Shown: positions 56,376-64,000 of the stretch, piece by piece
Layout of the letters: the number at the start of each line of letters is the position of its first letter
Numbering within the stretch: the first letter of the stretch is position 1
From: Balaenoptera acutorostrata
Taxonomy: Eukaryota > Chordata > Mammalia > Artiodactyla > Balaenopteridae
NCBI RefSeq assembly: GCF_949987535.1
Contig: NC_080078.1
Coordinates: 48,386,207-48,450,206, forward strand
Length of the DNA: 64,000 nucleotides
Direction: 5' to 3'
Translations under genes and position numbers: made by a program
The notes under the pieces: model-generated
Database searches by the model: none
The model's input: the letters and a program-made list of their open reading frames with translations, nothing else
Told to the model about the DNA's origin: nothing

Positions 56376-57928
56376 ACAGGAAAGTCTCCAAATAGATTCA
56401 CATCACCCACTCACAATATATTTGGAGAGACCTAATTTGGATAAACTTAGCATAGATTTAATGTAATTTTCTCCTGCTTCTGGTAATTATGCAATTCTGT
56501 ATTTAGCTCTCTAGATTTCTTCCTCCATTTTCTATCTCTAATTTTTTAGGAACACTTCCCTTCTGATACATTTAACATAATTTTCTCAAGGCAATGTGTC
56601 CATAGTGAGACACATGCAATGATTATAAGTGGTAGACAATTTAAAAATTTTTAAATTTTATTTATAGATATGTGCTTAGAAAAAGATTTAGAATTTTTCA
56701 AAAATGACATTTACATTTAAAGTAAACCTCAAGGAAAAAAAGTAAATAAATGGTCGATTATTTGGGCACAAAAATTATGCAGATGAGCTCCTCAAGAGAA
56801 TAAGTTAATGACAGAAGCTTGAGAAACAGTTTTAAGGAAATTCAGCTTCCTTAAACTTCATTGGTTTTTAACCATTCTAGACATTTTTTCTAGTATTTGC
56901 CTAAACTTCGCCAACTTTATACTTTAATGGTATCTTTATTTTGTACTGCCCACTATGTCCATGTATAGAAAAGCATAGTAAAGAAATCTTAAAACATAAT
57001 TTTTCCTAGGTGTCTGTTTTCCAATAGCTTCAATAAGTATTTCTTTTCCATTGGCTTCAGAAGCTGTTTTTTAGCATTAAGATAAACAAATGCTAGTGGT
57101 AATGCTATTTTGGTTCCTTTTATTTAATCTTTAATAGGTTTTAGCCATTTTACCTTTCGTATTCTAGCATGTGTAGAAATAGTATCATTTACTTTATTCT
57201 ACCTTTAATTCAGTCATTTCTTACTTGAGAAAAATATCCAGCAGTCTGAAAAAGTATGGTGAATTCAGTTAAATCTTATCCAGACATACCCTTCGAAACA
57301 CAAGGTTAGATAAAACAAAGACAGTAAAGTAAGACTAAAATTAAATGTTTTAAAGGTAAAAATGCAAATACTTCATTATATAATAGAGAATACAGAACAT
57401 TCTCCAACTGCACCAGCCCAATTTCAGCTTTCTTTCTTGAAGTACCCTTAGCAAATGTTTTTCAGGAGAAAAAGAAGATAAGCAATTATGAAGGAGAGGA
57501 AAAAGCATGCTGCACAGTGCCATAAGACAGATGGTTTCATCCCTGAATCTATTTTTTAGTACATGGCAGTTATGAAGTTTTGTTGTGATCTGATAGTACA
57601 TAGGTCTTCAAACACATTTGAATTCATCTGTCACTTAATTTCGTAACTCTAGGAGTACCAGCAATAAGTGTGTGTAGCTTTCAAAATCTGTATATGATGT
57701 TATCAAACTTTTATAAAAATGTTATTTTCCAGTTAGGTAACAAATATTCATTTAGATCATAGTATTTGCTGACAATCAATTACAACTCCATGAGGAACAA
57801 AAAAATATCTTAAAATAGCAATGCTATCACTGGCTTGAAATCAAATCACTTTATAAAATCACACTTTCAGCTATCCTTATTATTGCATTTTAAAAATCAG
57901 ATTCAAGTAACTCTGGCAAAAAGGCTGG
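56376..57928. other. Unassigned AT-rich sequence
   Basis: No gene or repeat recognised in 1.5 kb. Confidence 0.45.
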
Positions 57929-57967
57929 CATTATTATTATTGTCATTATTGTTATTATTATTATTTT
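57929..57967. repeat. (ATT)n microsatellite
   Basis: Imperfect ATT repeat with GTC and GTT interruptions. The hydrophobic frame at 57835-58050 reads it as poly-Leu and is an artefact. Confidence 0.9.
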
Positions 57968-60239
57968 ATTTCTACAATAAGCTGGAATCTGAAAAATTAA
58001 ATTATGTATACCAAGGACAATTTGATATATTTGAAAAGGTAATAAGATAGTAAATTGTATGGGTGAAAGAAGATTAAGGAATCAGACAATCCCCCACCCA
58101 TCTACAATTCCCCAAAGGCAATCAACAATTTTCCAAATGAATGGCCATTTTCAAAAGGATATGATGGTCTAAGCAGAGCAGTCATACTACTTAAGAATCT
58201 GGCTCAAGGAGCATCTTCCAATCTACTTTTTAGAAGTAGCATGGGGCTAGAAGAGGTGGTAAATATTCACATTATGTTTAGACAATTAAATAAAATAAAA
58301 AGAAATGAATAATGATAATCACCTATTTCCGTAATGACTTCTATTTTTCAAAGTAAAACTAAAAGAAATGTAAATGAAGAGACTATGATATCTGGAGGTG
58401 GCGTGGGGACAGGGAGAAATCTGTTTATAATAAAACACAGACATGTCATTACTTAAAATTGGCAGCTGAGCATCTATTTATGTAGTTCCCTTACTCTGCC
58501 CTTAATATGATAAAAATGGGACAGTACACCCCCTCACCCACACCCACACAGAGCCCCCAAACAGGTACAAATCAGTTCTTTATTTCAGAATGAAAAAACC
58601 TATGCATAGTCAATCTTGGTTGGAAAAAGGTGAGTTATTTCATCCTTTTCAGCATCCCCTATCTAATCCTTCTGGGTAGACTAGATGTCAGAGTTGTTAC
58701 CCCTATACTTTGTAAAGTTACTCTCCTTTATCCACCTACCTCTTCCATGGGGCTTTGAACTCTTAAACTCCTGCTCCAAAGTCCTGCCTCTTCTCCTTCC
58801 AGACTCTGACTTAAGTTGATGATCATTTTATTCTGGTTCCCACCCATCTGAGTGTAGCTCTAGAGTACTTCCAATTATTCAATTACTCCACTATCAGTTG
58901 TATTATAAAATGCCACCTTATGTTTTCCTAGCTTAGTATGTTTTATGTCCTCAGAAAGGTGGTAGGGTACACATTTTGCCGGACATATATCTCAAAATCA
59001 CTCTGAAGGATTAAAACCAAAAAGCTTTACAAGACAGGATAGCACTTGATTACAATGGATTCTGCTATAAAAACAAACTTGATATGACAATAAGGATCCT
59101 GATGGTAGATCTCATGGAGGAACTTCAAAAAAGGTAGAATCCAAAAAAAAAAAAAAAAAGGTAGAATCCAAAGCCCTTGAATGGTGTCTTAGGGCCACCT
59201 CTAATTCTGATGCTGGAGACATCAAAATTAGATGCTGTGACCCTCTGTGGCCCCTCTCCAAAACTTGTTGGTGCAGCTAGGTGAGCAGAACCAGGACAAA
59301 GCCTGTCTCTTGGGAATCCATGGTCTTTTCTCCATCTTTGCCACCTTCACCTTGCCTTTGCCCCTTCCCAGTTCTTTTCAAAATAATATGATTGAGCTTC
59401 AGGTCTCTAGTCTTGTCTCTCCACTTCATCTGATCACTTTTTCCACTTGGCCTCTGACTCTGGTTTTTGTCATGATCATCCTATTCTTGCCCCTCTGGAC
59501 GTGGGGATGATAATCTCGTTGTTCCTGCTTCTCTCTTGGCTCCCCCTCAAGATCTTAGCCTGGACCTACCCTACTGGCCCCCCTCCTTCCTGCCACTGCA
59601 GGATGGATCCCTTGTCCTGATGAACCCTTTAGCACTCCTGCTTGAGGGGCCCTCTGGTCAAACTTACCTGTTCCTCTTACTACCAAAAAGGACTTGTCAT
59701 ATTCAAGACAAACTCCGAATTCTGTTGCATGGTACATATAGTGGAAAACCTGTGTTTTTGTTTTGTCCAGCATTCACCCCCCCACTTCTTCTAGTAACAG
59801 TAACTTGAATTTTCCTTGGAAATTTATGACACTACCATTAGATACTGCCATGATACTTCAATCATGGTATATCTATTTTTGCTAAGGGGTAGAGAGGTGA
59901 TAAAAACATGGCCAAAAACTGCTCTCTCCTTAGAATATAATTGCTGAGCAGAGTGACAAAAGTCTGCACGAAGTTCAGTCTGAGACATTCTAATGGCATA
60001 CCCCTACCAAGGTATGAACACAGAAGCCTGGCCTCTGCTCTTTCCTAAACCGGTTCCTCAAATTTCCCTTCAAGCATGGTGTCTGTGAGTACCCACTCAG
60101 TCGTCCAATATATCCCCTGGATGGCTATTAGCAGAGTTGGCTTCTGCTGATGGCAATCAAAACTTTATCTTTTTCAGTCTAAAAAAAAATCATGACAGAA
60201 TCTACTTCTGTATGTTTCTGTCACCTCACTCACAAAAGC
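57968..60239. other. Unassigned, pyrimidine-rich in its second half
   Basis: No gene recognised. Two overlapping-strand frames at 59247-59510 and 59536-59808 are Leu/Pro-rich with no domain, no splice context and no similarity I can name. They fit decayed repeat or chance. The poly-A scar at 59143 is listed separately. Confidence 0.4.
59127..59173. repeat. Duplicated 16-base flank around a pure poly-A tract
   Basis: AAGGTAGAATCCAAA occurs at 59131-59145 and again at 59158-59172, separated by an A run (59143-59159). This is the layout of an L1-mediated insertion, target-site duplication plus A tail, but with no element between. A slippage duplication followed by A-run growth is the alternative. 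Confidence 0.85.
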
Positions 60240-60570
60240 AGAACCTTTGATACATCCTTCAATGTCTTCCCCTCCATCCCATCATCATGACCATGCTGTC
60301 CTGGTCTGTATTTAGAAATGCAACATCCTCTGCCTGAAAAGATTTTTCATCCATTTCTATTTCTAACACTAGAATAACAGCTGTCTTATCCCTGCTCTGT
60401 GCTCCTTATTTGAACTTATCCTATCACATTATAATAATTTGTTTGCTAGTTTATTTTCTCTAAGTAAAAGCACTGTATCTTTCATTGCCATATATCCAGC
60501 ACAGTACCTAACATATGGTAGGTGCCTAAATTCCTGTTGAATAATGAATGATGAACAAAAACTCTGAGAT
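60240..60570 (+). mobile_element. L2 LINE 3' region
   Basis: The clear part is 60400-60570: AAGCACTGTATCTTTCATTG, CATATATCCAGCACAGTACC, TAACATATGGTAGGTGCC, then TGTTGAATAATGAATGATG. The section from 60240 fits the upstream L2 less well. Confidence 0.75.
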
Positions 60571-60579
60571 ATAACATGT

Positions 60580-60975
60580 AGTACCCACTACTGGTGTCCT
60601 ACTAAACTCCTTTCACTGGCTGGTGCACCCATTATCCACCTGCTATAAATGTTGACTGCCAATGTCTCCCACCTACCCCATTCTCTGGAGAAATGAACTG
60701 CAGCCAATGACTAAGTGGAGGACTTTGAAATGCCAGCCCCCTGCCTCAATGTGGGACAAATTCTGTGGTACAATTCACAGATACCCATAGTATCACACGA
60801 AAGCTGAACTATAACTGATGTATATAACCTAATCTTGCTTAACTTCTTTGCCATGTCCTGCTTCCCTCCCTCTCCTTCTCCTGAGAATCCTCCCTCAATT
60901 AATAATGTGCACACAAATCCCTTTCTCAGGTTCCACTTACAGAAAATCCAACCTCCAGAGGTAACACTAACACAA
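60580..60975 (+). mobile_element. Probable old solitary LTR
   Basis: CTTTGCCATGTCCTGCTTCC, CTCTCCTTCTCCTGAGAATC, CACACAAATCCCTTTCTCAG and GTTCCACTTACAGAAAATCC resemble the 3' half of the LTR-like relic at 28300-28672. The 5' limit is uncertain. Confidence 0.4.
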
Positions 60976-61354
60976 GATTTTTAAATATATTTCCGTCCAA
61001 AATTGAGGTTGTTGGGATGAATTCAGGGGACTGCATCAGAGCAAATCTATTTCAGATCATGCAGTAAAACAAAATGTAAATTGGTGTGTGGCCTACACAA
61101 AGATCTTTGAGACTATTAAAAAGAAGATCTTAAGCAGAACAAAGAGGCCTCAAAGGACAATTATTGTTATTTTTGAGAAGATCCTCCCTCTAGAAAAACT
61201 TCCTCTATCAGACATTAAACCAGAGTAATAATAGAAATTAAAAAATGGCCATTTGGTTCATCAGTGCTATTTAATTTGATAGAGAATGTAAAAGATATTA
61301 TTTGCTAAGTGACTAAGCAACATTAAAGAAAATGTATTTTAAAAAAATCTAATC
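60976..61354. other. Unassigned sequence
   Basis: No gene or repeat recognised before the L1 begins. Confidence 0.45.
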
Positions 61355-61981
61355 TCGGGATAGCTTCAAGATGGTGGAAGAGTAAGACGTGGAGATCACC
61401 TTCCTCCCCACAAATACATCAGAAATAAATCTACATGTCGAACAACTCCTACAGAACACCTACTGAACGCTGGCAGAAGACCTCAGATTACCAAAAAGGG
61501 TCTTGGTGCTCCAGCCGGGTGTCAGGACTGTGCCTCTGAGGCATGAGAGCCGAGTTCAGGACACTGGTCCACCGGAGACCTCCTGGCTCCACATAATATC
61601 AAACAGCGAAACCTCTCCCAGACATCTCGATCTCAACGTTAAGACCCAGCTCCACTCAATGACCAGCAAGCTACAGTGCTGGACACCCTATGTCAAACAA
61701 CTAGCAAGACAGGAACACAAACTCACCCATTAGCAGAGAGGCAGCCTAAAAGCATAATAACATCACAGACATCCGAAAACACACACCGGACGCAGTCCTG
61801 CCCACCAGAAAGACAAGATCCAGCCTCATCCACCAGAACTCAGGCACCAGTCCCCTCCACTAGGAAGCCTACACAACCCACTGAACCAACCTCACCCACT
61901 GCGGACAGACACCAAAAACAACAGGAACTACGAACCTACAGCCTGCAAAAAGGAGACCCCAAACACAGTAAGTTAAGCAAA

Positions 61982-62875
61982 ATGAGAAGACAGAGAAATA
62001 CACAGCAGATGAAGGAGCAAGGTAAGAATCCAAGAGACCAAACAAATGAAGAGGAAATAGGCAGTCTACCTGAAAAAGAATTCAGAGTAATGATACTAAA
62101 GATGATCCAAAATCTTGGAAATAGAATGGAGAAAATACAAGAAACGTTTAACAAGCACCTAGAAGAACTAAAGAGCAAACAAACAATGATGAACAACACA
62201 ATAAATGAAATTAAAAGTTCTCTAGAAGGAATCAACAGAAGAAGAACTGAGGCAGAAGAACGGATAAGTGACCTGGAAGATAAAAGAGTGGAAATAACTA
62301 CTGCAGAGCAGAATAAAGAAAACAGAATGAAAAGAATTGAGGCCAGTCTCAGAGATCTCTGGAACAACATTAAACGCACCAACATTAAAATTGTAGGGGT
62401 CCCAGAAGAAAAAGAGAAAAAGAAAGGGACTGAGAAAATATTTGAAGAGATTAGAGTTGAAAACTTCCCTAATATGGGAAAGGAAATAAATAATCAAGTC
62501 CAGGAAGTGCAAACAGTCTCATACAGGATAAATCCAAGGAGAAACACATCAAGACACATATTAATCAAACTACCAAAAATTTAATAGGAAGAAAAAATAT
62601 TAAAAGCAGCAAGGGAAAAAAAACAAATAACACACAAGGGAATCCCCATAAGGTTAACATCTGATCTATCAGCGGAAACTCTGCAAGCCAGAAGGGAATG
62701 GCAGGACATATTCAAAGTGATGAAAGGGAAAAACCTATAACTAAGATTACTCTACCCAGAAAGGATATCATTCAGATTCGACACAGAAATTAAAAACTTT
62801 ACAGACAAGCAAAAGCTAAGAGAATTCAGCACCACCAAACCAGCTTTACAACAAATGCAAAAGGAACTTCTCTAG
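61982..62875 (+). pseudogene. L1 ORF1 (RNA-binding coiled-coil protein), broken by three in-frame stops
   Basis: ORF1 protein forms trimers through a coiled coil and coats L1 RNA in the cytoplasm. The ATG at 61982 opens a frame that stays in register to a natural TAG at 62873, 297 codons, somewhat shorter than the human protein of about 338 residues. Codons about 45-110 are Lys/Glu-rich heptads (coiled coil); the RNA-recognition part follows, with Ile-Val-Gly-Val-Pro near codon 135; the C-terminal domain still reads Ser-Ala-Glu-Thr-Leu-Gln-Ala. In-frame stops stand at 62582 (TAA), 62585 (TAG) and 62738 (TAA), so at most the first 200 residues could be made. The frame is also open upstream to an ATG at 61676, which adds 102 codons rich in Pro, Thr, Gln and Ser. 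Confidence 0.9.
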
Positions 62876-62933
62876 GCAGGAAACACAAGAGAAGGAAAAG
62901 ACCTACAGTAACAAACCCAAAACAATTAAGAAA

Positions 62934-64000
62934 ATGGTAATAGTAACATACATATTGATAATTACCTTAAATGTAAAAGCATTAAATACTCCAACCAAAA
63001 CACATAGACTGGCTGAATGGATACAAAAGCAAGACCATATATATGCTGCCTACAAGAGACCCACTTCAGACCTAGGGACACACACAGAGTGAAAGTGAGG
63101 GGATGAAAAAACATATTCCATGCAAATGGAAAGCAAAAGAAAGCTGGAGTAGCAATTCTCATATCAGACAAAATAGACTTTAAAATAAAGACTATTACAA
63201 GACACAAAGAGGACACTACATAATGATCAAGGGATCAATCCAACAAGAACATATAACAATTGTAAATATTTATGCACCCAACACAGGAGCACCTCAATAC
63301 ATAAGGCAAATGCTAACAGCCATAAAAGGGGAAATTAACAGTAACACATTACAGTAAAGGACTTTAACACCCCACTTTCACCAATGGACAGATCATCCAA
63401 AATGAAAACAAATAAGGAAACACAAGCTTTAAATAATACATTAAACAACATGGACTTAACTGATATTTATAGGACATTCCATCCAAAAACAACATAATAC
63501 ACTTTCTTCTCAAGTGCTCATGGAACATTCTCCAGGATAGATCATATCTTGGGTCACAAATCAAGCCTTGGTAAATTTAAGAAAATTGAAATCGTATCAA
63601 GTATCTTTTCCGACCACAACGCTATGAGACTAGATATCAATTACAGGAAAAGATCTGTAAAAAATACAAACACATGGAGGCTACACAATACATTACTTAA
63701 TAACGAAGTGATTACTGAAGAAATCAAAGGGGAAATCAAAAAATACCTAGAAACAAATGACAACGGAGACACGACGACCCAAAACCTATGGGACGCAGCA
63801 AAAGCAGTGCTAAGAGGGAAGTTTATAGCAATACAAGCCTACCTCAAGAAACAGGCAACATCTCGAATAAACAACCTAACCTTGCACCTAAAGCAATTAG
63901 AGAAAGAAGAACAAAAAAACCCCAAAGCCAGCAGAAGGAAAGAAATTATAAAGATCAGGTCAGAAATAAATGAAAAAGAAATGAAGGAAACAATAGCAAA
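62934..64000 (+). pseudogene. L1 ORF2, endonuclease domain, partial and frameshifted
   Basis: Begins at ATG 62934. The first 33 codons follow the L1 endonuclease N-terminus (Leu-Ala-Glu-Trp-Ile-Gln-Lys). A one-base loss near 63036 breaks the frame, and a TGA replaces a Trp codon near 63103. Another break precedes the Asp-Phe-Asn motif near 63360. The catalytic Ser-Asp-His-Asn motif is intact at 63609-63620, in contrast with the older L1 upstream. The sequence leaves the window before the reverse transcriptase. The opposite-strand frames here are shadows. Confidence 0.9.

Larger units (their letters stand above)
61355..64000 (+). mobile_element. LINE-1 of cetacean/artiodactyl type, continuing beyond the window
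   Basis: Much younger-looking than the copy at 14885. It starts near GGGATAGCTTCAAGATGG inside the 5' UTR (GTAAGACGTGGAGATCACC; CAACTCCTACAGAACACC), so it is either 5'-truncated within the UTR or joined to lost upstream sequence. ORF1 follows at 61982, a 58-base spacer, then ORF2 from 62934 to the window edge. Stops in ORF1 and frameshifts in ORF2 show it is not autonomous. The 3' end and any target-site duplication lie outside. Confidence 0.95.

Noticed and set aside
59247..59808. Two consecutive 87-90 codon plus-strand frames, possible pseudogene or retroviral piece
   Set aside because: Leu/Pro-rich composition reflects pyrimidine-rich DNA. No motif of a known family is visible.
61936..62385. 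149-codon minus-strand hydrophobic frame
   Set aside because: It is the antisense of the Lys/Glu-rich L1 ORF1 coiled coil, which always reads as hydrophobic on the opposite strand.
63364..63564. Minus-strand frames over the L1 endonuclease
   Set aside because: Shadows of L1 ORF2 in the opposite direction; similar ones occur at 15885-16254 over the older L1.
1..64000. Nuclear copy of mitochondrial DNA, rRNA, snRNA or 7SL pseudogene
   Set aside because: I looked for typical phrases of mitochondrial genes, 5S, U6 and 7SL on both strands and saw none. A sequence search would be needed to exclude short pieces.

Overview
This window is nuclear DNA from a cetacean (whale or dolphin). The main evidence is ten full or nearly full copies of the CHR tRNA-derived SINEs of whales and their relatives (heads reading GGGCTTCCCTGGTGGCGCAG or GGGACTTCCCTGGTGG), two of them the shorter CHR-1-like form. 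There is also an artiodactyl/cetacean-style LINE-1 at the right edge and a background of mammal-wide relics (MIR, L2, L3/CR1, MER5, MER20, hAT-Charlie, Tigger/MER2, MaLR-type LTRs). The CHR family calls come from recognising the consensus, not from a search. Baleen and toothed whales cannot be told apart here.

I find no cellular protein-coding gene, no exon I can defend, no functional tRNA, rRNA or snRNA gene, no CRISPR array and no CpG island. All longer open frames fall inside repeats or are chance frames in AT-rich DNA. The window therefore reads as a gene desert or the inside of a large intron.

Layout. 0-10 kb: two same-strand SINEs about 300 bp apart, then a long ancient LINE-like relic (1.5-4 kb), an inverted SINE, MIR/L2 pieces, and a SINE with a damaged promoter. 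10-14.4 kb: mostly unique DNA with a small hairpin cluster and a TG repeat ending in a 28-bp perfect palindrome. 14.4-19.5 kb: an L3/CR1 reverse-transcriptase relic followed by a 4.6-kb dead L1. 20-33 kb: two MaLR-type LTRs, SINEs, an antisense L1 fragment, a good L2 copy, and MER20 with a SINE inserted at its end. 33-50 kb: sparse repeats, an L2, a hAT element, three full-length-type SINEs and one CHR-1-like SINE. 50-57 kb: a 0.4-kb local duplication about 1.2 kb apart, a 154-bp Tigger-type element and a G-rich tract. 57-64 kb: pyrimidine-rich old sequence, an insertion-like poly-A scar, and a comparatively young L1 with ORF1 and the start of ORF2, cut by the window edge.

There are no host genes to work together. 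The content is layers of retrotransposition: L1 supplied the machinery that moved the SINEs, shown by A-rich tails and 8-17 bp target-site duplications around most copies. Older DNA transposons and LTRs form the substrate. I did not find a new biological system. The most checkable oddities are the local duplication, the poly-A-only insertion scar, the open frame upstream of L1 ORF1, and the small inverted-repeat structures.
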